Assembly (NCBI GenBank): GCA_014534155.1
Contig: JACVSB010000127.1
Location: 1-5,786, forward strand
Direction: 5' to 3'
Source of the DNA: Thermoleophilia bacterium
Lineage (GTDB): Bacteria; Actinomycetota; Thermoleophilia; Gaiellales; Gaiellaceae
DNA length: 5,786 nt
A model generated the notes under the pieces. It searched no databases and was not told where the DNA came from. It was given only the letters and a program-made list of their open reading frames with translations. The position numbers and the translations under genes were made by a program. Positions 1-5,786 of the stretch are shown in pieces (within the stretch, counting starts at the first letter, position 1; every line of letters starts with the position of its first letter).

Positions 1-1201
1 GCATCCGGTTGAGCGACATCCCCGGCGCGCGCAGCTTGAAGATCGTGACGATGAAGTAGGAGTCGTGCGCCTGGTAGTCGATCGGGAAGGCGGCGACGAG
101 GATCCCGGAGAGGCCGCCGATCGTGAACATGGCGACGAGGCCGATGGCGAAGAGAAGCGGCGTCCGGAAGCTGAGGTGCCCACGCCAGAGCGTGGCCGTC
201 CAGTTGAAGATCTTGATCGCGGTCGGCACCGCGATCGAGAACGACGAGACGAGGAAGAAGCCCTGCAGCCAGGTGGGCAGGCCGACCGTGAACATGTGGT
301 GCGCCCAGACGAGCATGCTGTAGAACGTGATCCCGATGGTCGAGAACGCCACCGCCTTGTAGCCGAAGATCGGCTTGCGCGAGAAGACGGGGATGATCTC
401 GGAGATCATCCCGAAGGCGGGCAGGATCATGATGTACACCTCGGGGTGCCCGAAGAACCAGAACATGTGCTGGTAGAGCACCGCGCTGCCGCCCTCGTCC
501 GGGAGGAAGAAGCCGGTCCCCGCCTGGCGGTCGAAGAGGAGGAGCGTGACGGCGGCCGTCACGGTCGGCAGCGCGAGGATGAGGAGCACGGAGTACGCCT
601 CGATCGTCCAGACGAAGAGCGGGATCCTCATCCACGTCATCCCGGCCGTGCGCATGTTGTGGATCGTGACGAGGAAGTTGATTGCGCCCGCGATCGACGA
701 GACGGTCGTCAGGTGGATCCCCAGGATCCACAGGTCCTGCCCGACCGTCGGGTACTGCCAGGAGATGGGCGGGTACGCGTACCAGCCCGCCTTCGCCGGG
801 CCGCCGTCGACGAAGAAGCTCCCCATGAGGACGAGCCCGCCCGCGAGGAAGAACCAGTACGACATCGCGTTCAGGCGCGGGAAGGCCATGTCGCGCGCGC
901 CGATCATGAGCGGGACGAGGTAGTTCGCGAACCCGGCGAGCACCGGGACGACGAAGAGGAAGATCATCGTCGTCCCGTGCAGGGTGAAGAGGGCGTTGTA
1001 GGCGTCCTTCGTGACGAAGTCCAGCTCCGCCTGCATGAGCTGGATGCGCATGAGGAGCGCCATGACGCCGCCCAGGAGGAAGAAGACGAACGCCGTCACG
1101 ATGTAGAGGACGCCGATCCGCTTGTGGTCGACGGTCGTGAGCCACGCGAGGACCGGTCCCTGCTTCCACGTCGGCCGCGCGGCCGGAACGCTAACCGCCA
1201 C
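1..1201 (-). CDS. ctaD: Cytochrome c oxidase subunit I, partial, with aberrant 3' end at window edge
   Basis: Catalytic membrane subunit of an aa3/caa3-type heme-copper oxidase, which reduces O2 to water and pumps protons. The 400 visible residues run off the left edge; the family is usually about 530-560. The start is GTG at 1201, 5 nt after AGGAGG, giving MAVSVPAARPTW and then VDHKRIGVLYI, a typical N-terminus. Visible functional residues are His75 (heme a ligand, LHGTTM), Asp104 and Asn111 (D-channel, GARDMAFPRLN), His252-Pro-Glu254-Val-Tyr256 (CuB ligand, proton-relay Glu and cross-linked Tyr), His301-His302 (CuB), Thr327 and Lys330 (K-channel), and His379-Asp380 (Mg site). Glu254 together with the D-channel places it in the A1 class. 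It overlaps coxB by 11 bp. From residue 386 the sequence leaves the canonical AHFHYV motif and reads TIFKLRAPGMSLNRM, which belongs to another part of the protein (see findings). The family is certain; integrity of the extreme 3' end is doubtful. Confidence 0.96.
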   Translation of the reverse strand, partial: MAVSVPAARPTWKQGPVLAWLTTVDHKRIGVLYIVTAFVFFLLGGVMALLMRIQLMQAELDFVTKDAYNALFTLHGTTMIFLFVVPVLAGFANYLVPLMIGARDMAFPRLNAMSYWFFLAGGLVLMGSFFVDGGPAKAGWYAYPPISWQYPTVGQDLWILGIHLTTVSSIAGAINFLVTIHNMRTAGMTWMRIPLFVWTIEAYSVLLILALPTVTAAVTLLLFDRQAGTGFFLPDEGGSAVLYQHMFWFFGHPEVYIMILPAFGMISEIIPVFSRKPIFGYKAVAFSTIGITFYSMLVWAHHMFTVGLPTWLQGFFLVSSFSIAVPTAIKIFNWTATLWRGHLSFRTPLLFAIGLVAMFTIGGLSGILVAAFPIDYQAHDSYFIVTIFKLRAPGMSLNRM

Positions 1202-2231
1202 TCTGACCTCCTCCGTCGCCCGGCGGGGCGAGCTTGTCGTTCGACTTCACGTAGGCGATGAGCGTCCGGATCTGCTCGTCCGTCCAGCCCTTGCCCACCG
1301 GAGGCATGTAGCCCGGGTTCGCCTCCAGGTTCTGCCCTTCGTAGAGGAGCTGGCGCAGCGACTCGAGATTCGTGAGCGTGTTGTTGGCCGCGATCGCGGG
1401 GCCGATGTCCCCCTGCCCTTCGAAGCCGTGGCACTTCGCGCACGCCGCGCGCCACTGCTCCTCGCCGAGCGCGATCTGGTCGACGGCGTCCGGCGTGGTG
1501 TCGGAGATGAAGGAGTCGAACTCGCCCTGGGGGACGACGTCGACCCTGAAGACCATGCGCGCGTGCTGGATCCCGCAGAACTCGCCGCAGACGCCCGAGT
1601 CGAGCGAGGCCGTGCGGCGCGTGCGGAAGTGCAGCTCGTTCGTCCGTCCCGGGATCGCGTCTCGCTTGCCCGTGAGCTCGGGAACCCACCAGCTGTGGTC
1701 GACGTCCGCGGAGCGCAGGACGAGCGAGATCTTGCGCCCGACCGGGAGGACGAGGCGGTCGTACGAGAGAGCGCCGCTGTCGCGGTAGCGGTACTGCCAG
1801 TAGAACTGGTGCGCCGTCACGTCCACGACGAGCGCGTCCTCGTCCCCGGTCGGCTTCGCCTCCACGTCGGGCACCTGCGAGAAGGTGAAGATCGCCAGGC
1901 CGAGGAGGAGGAGGGCCGGGATCACGGTCCAGAGGACCTCAACCGTGGTGTTGCCGTGGATCTGCGGGCCCTCGGCGTCGGCGACCGCGCCGGGGCGGCG
2001 GCGGCGGTAGCGGAAGATGAAGAGGACGAGCGTCGCCTCCACCACGATGAAGACGATCGCGGCGAGGGCGTAGATGACCCAGTAGACGCGGTTGATCGTG
2101 TCGCCCGAGTCCGTGATCGCGTCGGGCGGCGACACGCCCGGGATGCCCGCGAGGCCAAACGTGAGCGGCGAGGCGAGCACGACGAGGCCGAAGAGGCCGA
2201 GCAGCACAGGCAGGACGCGGCTCCGGGGCAT
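1191..2231 (-). CDS. ctaC: Cytochrome c oxidase subunit II with fused cytochrome c domain (caa3 type)
   Basis: Subunit II takes electrons from cytochrome c and passes them through the binuclear CuA centre to subunit I. With the ATG at 2231 it has 346 residues. In order: an N-terminal hydrophobic segment (about 6-26, probable signal peptide without a lipobox Cys), two membrane helices (about 49-72 and 97-119), the K-channel entrance glutamate Glu98 in TTVEVLWT, and the aromatic HQFYWQYRY patch (141-149, electron entry). The CuA cupredoxin domain follows, with ligands His179, Cys215, Glu217, Cys219, His223 and Met226 (CGEFCGIQHARM). A C-terminal class I cytochrome c domain has CAKCH (264-268) and probable axial Met309 in GYMPPVG. 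The tail is a Gly-rich linker. A GTG at 2285 would add 18 residues, but these are not membrane-like and would overlap the divergent promoter region, so ATG 2231 is preferred. No ribosome binding site precedes either start. It is co-transcribed with coxA downstream. Confidence 0.95.
   Translation of the reverse strand: MPRSRVLPVLLGLFGLVVLASPLTFGLAGIPGVSPPDAITDSGDTINRVYWVIYALAAIVFIVVEATLVLFIFRYRRRRPGAVADAEGPQIHGNTTVEVLWTVIPALLLLGLAIFTFSQVPDVEAKPTGDEDALVVDVTAHQFYWQYRYRDSGALSYDRLVLPVGRKISLVLRSADVDHSWWVPELTGKRDAIPGRTNELHFRTRRTASLDSGVCGEFCGIQHARMVFRVDVVPQGEFDSFISDTTPDAVDQIALGEEQWRAACAKCHGFEGQGDIGPAIAANNTLTNLESLRQLLYEGQNLEANPGYMPPVGKGWTDEQIRTLIAYVKSNDKLAPPGDGGGQSGG
1206..1214 (-). promoter_or_regulatory. 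Strong ribosome binding site for coxA inside the coxB 3' end
   Basis: On the minus strand GGAGGAGGT lies just before the coxA GTG at 1201, with 5 nt between AGGAGG and the start. This decides the coxA start. The same bases encode the glycine run near the C-terminus of CoxB, so the site sits fully within coding sequence and the two genes are probably translationally coupled. Confidence 0.8.
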
Positions 2232-2242
2232 GGGCCACGGCG

Positions 2243-2248
2243 ATTGTA
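2243..2248 (-). promoter_or_regulatory. Candidate -10 box for coxB-coxA (TACAAT)
   Basis: The minus strand carries TACAAT, one mismatch from TATAAT, ending 11 nt before the coxB ATG at 2231. It stands out in very GC-rich surroundings. With this box, transcription would begin about 5 nt before the ATG, so the mRNA would be nearly leaderless, which agrees with the absence of a Shine-Dalgarno sequence. No good -35 hexamer is seen 16-19 nt upstream. This is an inference from one hexamer. Confidence 0.3.
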
Positions 2249-2274
2249 GGGGCGCCTCGCGGGGCGCTGCGAGA

Positions 2275-2290
2275 ACGTGACGCACGTGAC
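2275..2290. repeat. Paired ACGTGAC direct repeat, possible operator
   Basis: ACGTGAC occurs at 2275-2281 and 2284-2290 on the plus strand, centres 9 bp apart, in the middle of the divergent promoter region. CACGTG (2283-2288) is a perfect palindrome within it. A regulator-binding role is only suggested by position. The spacing is slightly less than one helical turn, and chance occurrence in GC-rich DNA is quite possible. Confidence 0.25.
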
Positions 2291-2333
2291 CGGTTCCGCG
2301 GTGCGCCGGGTCGGTCTAGGCTTGCGCCTTGCC

Positions 2334-2621
2334 GTGGTCGAAGCGTGGACGGTTCCGCTTCCGCCCGCTGTCCGGGAGCCGTTCGAGGTCTACGTGAACG
2401 GCGTCCGCCAGGCACGCGGCGTGGACTTCCGGCTCGAGGGCCGCTCGCTCGTCTTCGCGAAGCCGCTCGCGCGGGAGGGCCGGCTGGGCCTCGTGCGCTG
2501 GGCGAGCATCTTCCTGGGGATCGCGGGGACGTACCGCAAGAACGACTCGGTCGACGTCGTGTACGAGGTGGACGGGCAGCGGACGGTGGCGACGGGACTT
2601 CCGATCGTCCCGCCGCCGTGA
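2334..2621 (+). CDS. Small conserved-looking protein of unknown function, first gene of the glycolate operon
   Basis: With GTG at 2334 the product has 95 residues, beginning MVEAWTVPLPPAVREPFEVY. In-frame GTG codons at 2277 and 2301 would add an Arg/Gly-rich leader that does not look like part of the fold, so the later start is preferred, though no clear ribosome binding site marks it. There is no signal peptide, Cys pair or catalytic signature. The middle (FEVYVNGVRQ, GVDFRLEGRSLVF) alternates polar and hydrophobic residues like beta-hairpins. Then come a short hydrophobic stretch (WASIFLGIAG), the distinctive GTYRKNDSVDVVYEVDG and a proline-ending tail. The VNG-x-x-Q-x-x-GVDF pattern recalls beta-rich extracellular or phage structural repeats, but this is resemblance only. 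It is coding by codon bias, by position at the head of the operon, and by its GTGA overlap with the next gene. Function unknown. Confidence 0.75.
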   Translation: MVEAWTVPLPPAVREPFEVYVNGVRQARGVDFRLEGRSLVFAKPLAREGRLGLVRWASIFLGIAGTYRKNDSVDVVYEVDGQRTVATGLPIVPPP

Positions 2622-3565
2622 AGCGCGGAGGCGCGTTGCCGCCGACGGTGCGCGTCCCCCGCCCGCTTCCCGGCCGCGTCGAGGCGGAGCTCTCGCGCCG
2701 CTTCCGCGTCGTGGACGAGGTCGCGGGGGCCGAGGGGCTGGTCGCGCTTCTCTCCGAGCGGGTGGACGACGAGCTCCTCGACGCCGCGGGCGAGCGGCTG
2801 CGCGTGGTCGCGAACTTCGCGGTCGGCGTCGACAACGTCGACGTCGAAGCGGCCACGCGGCGGGGCATCGTCGTGGCCAACACGCCCGACGTCCTCACGC
2901 GTGCGACTGCCGAGCTCACGATCGCGCTCCTGCTCGCGCTCGTGCGGCGCGTCGTCGAGGGCGACCGCCTCGTTCGCGCGCGGGAGCCCTGGGGCTGGGG
3001 TCCCACCTTCATGCTCGGAAGCGGTCTCGCCGGGCGGACGCTCGGCGTCGTCGGCCTCGGCCGGATCGGGACGGCCGTCGCCGTTCTCGCGCAGGCGTTC
3101 GGCATGGACGTCGTCTACTCGGCCCGCCGGCCGCGGCAGGACGGACCGTGGCGGCAGGTCTCGCTCGGGACGCTGCTCGAGGCGTGCGACGTGGTCTCCC
3201 TGCACGCGCCGCTCACGCCCGAGACGCGCCACCTGATCGGCGCAGCCGAGCTCTCGGCGATGAAGCCCGGCGCCGTGCTCGTGAACACCGCCCGGGGCGC
3301 GCTCCTCGACGAAAGCGCGCTCGCGGGCGCGCTCGAGTCGGGCGAGATCGCAGGGGCCGCCCTCGACGTCTTCGAGCGCGAGCCCGAGGTCGAGGCGCGC
3401 CTGCTCACGCTCCCGACCGTCGTCCTCACGCCGCACCTCGGGAGCGCGACGACCGAGACCCGCGAGGCGATGGGGATGCTCTGCGTCGAGGCGCTCACGG
3501 CTGTCCTCCTCGAGGGCCGCCTCCCGGCGAACGTCGTCAACCGGGACGTACGCTTGCGGGCGTGA
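2618..3565 (+). CDS. D-2-hydroxyacid dehydrogenase, glyoxylate/hydroxypyruvate reductase type
   Basis: NAD(P)H-dependent enzyme of the D-isomer 2-hydroxyacid dehydrogenase family, probably reducing glyoxylate to glycolate or hydroxypyruvate to D-glycerate in the cytoplasm. With GTG 2618 it has 315 residues, the usual length. The substrate-domain motif NFAVGVDNVDVEAA is at about 66-79. The Rossmann glycine motif GLGRIG (146-151) is followed by VVYSARRP (165-172). The catalytic set is Arg226 (NTARGALLDE), Glu255 (DVFEREP) and His273 (LTPHLGSAT), all intact. Where NAD enzymes have Asp after the second strand, this protein has Ser-Ala-Arg-Arg (168-171), which suggests NADPH preference. The start is uncertain: GTG 2618 overlaps the preceding stop as GTGA, while TTG 2636 has a GGAGG 4 nt upstream. 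The gene ends in a GTGA overlap with glcD. Exact substrate is inferred from the family and the neighbouring glcDE; D-lactate or phosphoglycerate specificity is less likely. Confidence 0.9.
   Translation: MKRGGALPPTVRVPRPLPGRVEAELSRRFRVVDEVAGAEGLVALLSERVDDELLDAAGERLRVVANFAVGVDNVDVEAATRRGIVVANTPDVLTRATAELTIALLLALVRRVVEGDRLVRAREPWGWGPTFMLGSGLAGRTLGVVGLGRIGTAVAVLAQAFGMDVVYSARRPRQDGPWRQVSLGTLLEACDVVSLHAPLTPETRHLIGAAELSAMKPGAVLVNTARGALLDESALAGALESGEIAGAALDVFEREPEVEARLLTLPTVVLTPHLGSATTETREAMGMLCVEALTAVLLEGRLPANVVNRDVRLRA
2627..2631 (+). promoter_or_regulatory. GGAGG inside the dehydrogenase 5' end, supports an alternative TTG start
   Basis: GGAGG at 2627-2631 lies 4 nt before an in-frame TTG at 2636 and 16 nt before an in-frame GTG at 2648. 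Using TTG 2636 would remove six residues from the N-terminus and still leave the first beta-strand (TVRVPRPLPG) intact. The spacing is short, so the overlapping GTG 2618 is kept as the primary start. Confidence 0.35.
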
Positions 3566-5013
3566 GCGAGGAGCGGCTGGCCGGAGCGCTGCGGAGGATC
3601 TGCGGAGACGCCAACGTCCTCACGCATCCGCACCAGCGGCGGACATACGAGTCGGACGCCCTCCTCCACCTGCGCGCGACACCCGCCCTCGTCTGCCTTC
3701 CCGGCACAGCGGCGGAGGTCGCGGACGTCCTCTCCGCCCTGCACGACGCCGGGGTGCCCTGGGTCGCGCGCGGCGCGGGCACCGGACTCTCCGGCGGCGC
3801 GCTCCCCGTCGAGCGCGGCGTCCTCGTCGTCCTCTCGCGCATGCGGCGGATCCTCGACGTCGACGTGGCGAACGCACGCGTTGTCTGCGAGCCGGGGGTC
3901 TCGAACCTCGCCGTGTCGCGGGCCGTCGCCCCGACCCACTTCTTCCCTCCCGACCCCTCGAGCCAGATCGTGTGCACGGTGGGCGGCAACGTCGCCGAGA
4001 ACTCCGGCGGCGCCCACTGCTTCAAGTACGGCTTCACGACGAACTACGTGACCGGTCTCCAGGTCGTCCTCCCGGACGGCGACGTGGTCGACCTCGGCGG
4101 CAAGGAGCTCGACAGGCCGGGCTACGACCTCGTGGGCGCGTTCGTCGGCTCCGAGGGAACGCTCGGCGTCGCGATCGCCGTGACGCTCCGCGTCGTTCCG
4201 GTTCCGGAGCACGTGCTGACCCTCGTGACCTACTTCGACACGGTGGAAGCGGCCGGCCAGACTGTCTCGGACATCGTCGCCTCCGGGGCGGTGCCCGCCG
4301 CGCTCGAGATCATGGACCGCCTCTCGCTTCGCGCCGCCGAGGAGGCGACGGCAGCGGGGAACCCTACGGACGTGGGGGCCGCCCTCATCGTCGAGCTCGA
4401 CGGCCCCGCGGTCGAGTGCGAGGCGCGGCTCGAGGCGGCGCTCGCGCTCTGCGAGCGAAACGGCGCGCACGGCACGCGCGTGGCGCGCGACGAGGCCGAG
4501 CGCGCGGCCGTCTGGCGCGCGCGCAAGGCCGCGTTCGCGGCGATGGGGCGGATCTCCCCCTCCTACTACGTACAGGACTCGGTGGTCCCGCGCACCCGGC
4601 TCGCGGAGGTCCTGCGCCGCATCGAGGTGCTCGCCGGCGAGTACGGCTTCCCCGTCGCGAACGTCTTCCACGCCGGCGACGGGAACCTGCACCCGCTCGT
4701 CGCCTACGACCCGGAGCGCGAGGGCGACGCGGAGCGGGCCGAGGAGCTCGCCGGCCGCATCGTGCTGGCGTGCGTCGAGGCGGGCGGCTCGATCACGGGC
4801 GAGCACGGCGTCGGCGTGGACAAGAAGGGGTACATGCCGTCGATGTTCGGTGAGGCCGACCTCGCCGCCTTCCAGAAGCTCCGCTGCGCCTTCGACCCCG
4901 CGCAGCGGGCGAATCCGGGCAAGGTCATGCCGACGCCGCGCCTCTGCGGCGAGGTGCCCGGCCCCTACCGCCGGCATCCCCTCGAGGCGGCGGGCGTGGC
5001 CGAGCGGCTGTGA
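3562..5013 (+). CDS. glcD: Glycolate oxidase subunit GlcD (FAD-linked)
   Basis: Flavin subunit of the membrane-associated glycolate oxidase, which converts glycolate to glyoxylate and passes electrons on through GlcF. With GTG 3562 it has 483 residues, normal for GlcD. The N-terminal FAD_binding_4 (PCMH) domain has the FAD pyrophosphate loop RGAGTGLSGGALP (70-82), then CTVGGNVAENSGGAHCFKYG (138-157) and GSEGTLGV (196-203). The C-terminal FAD-oxidase domain has HAGDGNLHP (370-378) and GEHGVG (413-418), the family's active-site and metal-site histidines. It closes with the signature FDPAQRANPGKVMP (444-457). The start overlaps the previous stop as GTGA without a clear ribosome binding site, so translation is probably coupled. 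Close relatives include D-lactate and 2-hydroxyglutarate dehydrogenases; the adjacent GlcE makes glycolate oxidase the best reading. Confidence 0.93.
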   Translation: MSEERLAGALRRICGDANVLTHPHQRRTYESDALLHLRATPALVCLPGTAAEVADVLSALHDAGVPWVARGAGTGLSGGALPVERGVLVVLSRMRRILDVDVANARVVCEPGVSNLAVSRAVAPTHFFPPDPSSQIVCTVGGNVAENSGGAHCFKYGFTTNYVTGLQVVLPDGDVVDLGGKELDRPGYDLVGAFVGSEGTLGVAIAVTLRVVPVPEHVLTLVTYFDTVEAAGQTVSDIVASGAVPAALEIMDRLSLRAAEEATAAGNPTDVGAALIVELDGPAVECEARLEAALALCERNGAHGTRVARDEAERAAVWRARKAAFAAMGRISPSYYVQDSVVPRTRLAEVLRRIEVLAGEYGFPVANVFHAGDGNLHPLVAYDPEREGDAERAEELAGRIVLACVEAGGSITGEHGVGVDKKGYMPSMFGEADLAAFQKLRCAFDPAQRANPGKVMPTPRLCGEVPGPYRRHPLEAAGVAERL

Positions 5014-5786
5014 TCGCGCCCGCGTCCTACGAAGAGGCGGCGGCCGCGCTGCGGGAGGCGGCGGCGGCTCGGCGCTCCCTCCGTATCCGGGGCGCCGGGA
5101 CGAAGCTCGGCTGGGCGGCGCCCGTCGACGAGCCGGACGTCTGGCTCTCCACGCGCGGGCTGGCTGCGATCGTCGAGCACAACGCCGGCGACCTGACCGC
5201 GGTCCTCGAGGCGGGGGTACGCCTGGAGGACGCGCAGGACGCCTTCGCGGAGGCGGGGCAGATGCTGGCGCTCGACCCTCCCGGGGCGGAGGCGACGGTC
5301 GGCGGCGTCGTTGCTACCGGCGACGCGGGGCCGCTCCGCCACCGGTACGGGGGCCCTCGCGACCTCCTCCTCGGCGCCACGGTCGCGCTTGCGGACGGCA
5401 CCGTCGCCCGGTCTGGGGGGAAGGTGATCAAGAACGTGGCCGGCTACGACCTGGCCAAGCTCTTCGCGGGCTCCTTCGGCACCCTGGGAGCGATCGGCCA
5501 GGTCGTGGTGCGGCTCCATCCCCGGCCGCCGGAGCGGGCGACCGTCACAGGAGAGACGGACGACCCCGAGGAGCTCGGCCGGGCCGCCGTCGCGCTCGCC
5601 GCCGCGCCGCTCGAGCTCGAGGCGCTCGACGTCCGCTGGTCCCGTGGCCGGGGGGCTCTCGTCGCGCAGGCGGGCGGCGTCGCTCTCGCCCCGCGGATCC
5701 AGCGGCTGCGAGACCTGCTGGGCCAGGCAGGCCTGGCCCCGAGCGTCGTGCGAGACGATGGGGACGTCTGGAGCGCGCAGCGGTCA
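5010..5786 (+). CDS. glcE: Glycolate oxidase subunit GlcE, partial (right edge)
   Basis: Second FAD-binding subunit of glycolate oxidase. The frame opens with GTG at 5010, overlapping the glcD stop as GTGA, and stays open for 259 residues to the edge; GlcE is usually about 350-420, so the C-terminal part is missing. It begins MIAPASYEEAAAALREAA. The pyrophosphate-loop equivalent is RIRGAGTKLGW (25-35), followed by LEAGVRLEDAQ (66-76) and LDPPGAEATVGGVVATGDAG (88-107). The diagnostic GlcE block SGGKVIKNVAGYDLAKLFAG (135-154) runs into SFGTLGAI (155-162), clearly separating it from GlcD. GlcE lacks the long substrate domain of GlcD and works only in complex with it. The iron-sulfur subunit GlcF is expected downstream, outside the window. 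No frameshift or internal stop is seen. Confidence 0.92.
   Translation, partial: MIAPASYEEAAAALREAAAARRSLRIRGAGTKLGWAAPVDEPDVWLSTRGLAAIVEHNAGDLTAVLEAGVRLEDAQDAFAEAGQMLALDPPGAEATVGGVVATGDAGPLRHRYGGPRDLLLGATVALADGTVARSGGKVIKNVAGYDLAKLFAGSFGTLGAIGQVVVRLHPRPPERATVTGETDDPEELGRAAVALAAAPLELEALDVRWSRGRGALVAQAGGVALAPRIQRLRDLLGQAGLAPSVVRDDGDVWSAQRS

Larger units (their letters stand above)
2232..2333. other. Divergent intergenic region between the oxidase and glycolate gene groups
   Basis: About 100 bp separates the preferred starts of coxB (minus strand) and the small protein gene (plus strand), so promoters for both directions should lie here. Besides the TACAAT box it holds two copies of ACGTGAC 9 bp apart (2275-2281 and 2284-2290), the second overlapping the palindrome CACGTG. 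A G/C-rich stretch at 2249-2266 contains a direct repeat of GGGGCGC. No convincing -10/-35 pair is visible for the rightward genes. Confidence 0.5.

Noticed and set aside
1..46. Simple frameshift as the cause of the lost AHFHYV motif in CoxA
   Set aside because: Neither of the other two minus-strand frames over these bases gives HFHYV. The zero frame gives a recognisable COX I loop, so a join fits and an indel does not.
65..1261. Long plus-strand open frame opposite coxA
   Set aside because: It is extremely rich in Arg, Asp and Glu with no domain signal, a typical antisense shadow in GC-rich DNA. The minus strand encodes a clear COX I.
2249..2266. Terminator or hairpin in the G/C-rich intergenic stretch
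   Set aside because: GGGGCGC is repeated in direct, not inverted, orientation. There is no T-run, and the location is between divergent starts.
2232..2285. N-terminal extension of CoxB from GTG 2285
   Set aside because: It adds 18 non-membrane residues ahead of a hydrophobic N-terminus that already starts well at ATG 2231, and it covers the likely promoter.
2292..2316. ECF-like promoter (GGTTC with GTCT) for the rightward operon
   Set aside because: Matches to a -35/-10 pair are loose and easily found by chance in this base composition.
3148..3561. Upstream extension of the glcD frame into the dehydrogenase gene
   Set aside because: The extension is Arg/Ala-rich shadow sequence overlapping a confident gene. 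GTG 3562 gives the normal GlcD length and the GTGA junction.
3115..4977. 620-codon minus-strand open frame opposite the dehydrogenase and glcD
   Set aside because: Composition is biased to Arg, Ala, Glu and His with no motifs, and it spans two well-supported plus-strand genes. Antisense artefact.

Overview
The window is very GC-rich with G/C-biased third codon positions, densely packed, and uses GTG starts at most genes. This fits a high-GC aerobic bacterium. I lean towards an actinomycete-type lineage such as Thermoleophilia, but that rests on style and remembered resemblance, not on a search. No RNA gene, CRISPR array, insertion sequence or phage gene is visible.

Layout: two divergent gene groups meet at an intergenic region of about 100 bp (2232-2333). 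Leftward on the minus strand lie coxB (2231-1191), cytochrome c oxidase subunit II with a fused C-terminal cytochrome c domain (caa3 type), and coxA (1201 to the left edge), the catalytic subunit I. They overlap by 11 bp. Rightward on the plus strand lie a small conserved-looking protein of unknown function (2334-2621), a D-2-hydroxyacid dehydrogenase of the glyoxylate/hydroxypyruvate reductase group (2618-3565), glcD (3562-5013) and glcE (5010 to the right edge). All three plus-strand junctions are the same 4-bp GTGA overlap.

How the genes fit together: GlcD and GlcE are the flavin subunits of a glycolate oxidase, which normally needs the iron-sulfur subunit GlcF, expected beyond the right edge. 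It oxidises glycolate to glyoxylate and passes electrons to the respiratory chain. The dehydrogenase ahead of them probably reduces glyoxylate or hydroxypyruvate with NAD(P)H. The divergent caa3 oxidase is a terminal oxidase that could ultimately receive those electrons.

The most unusual point is at the left edge. Subunit I is canonical through its His379-Asp380 motif, then within the last 46 bases switches in frame to sequence typical of a different part of subunit I (the loop between helices V and VI). The two histidines that should bind heme a3 and heme a are replaced. This looks like a chimeric join, either an assembly artefact near a contig end or a recombination between ctaD copies. Otherwise the window is ordinary respiratory and C2-metabolism genes, and I see no convincing new system.
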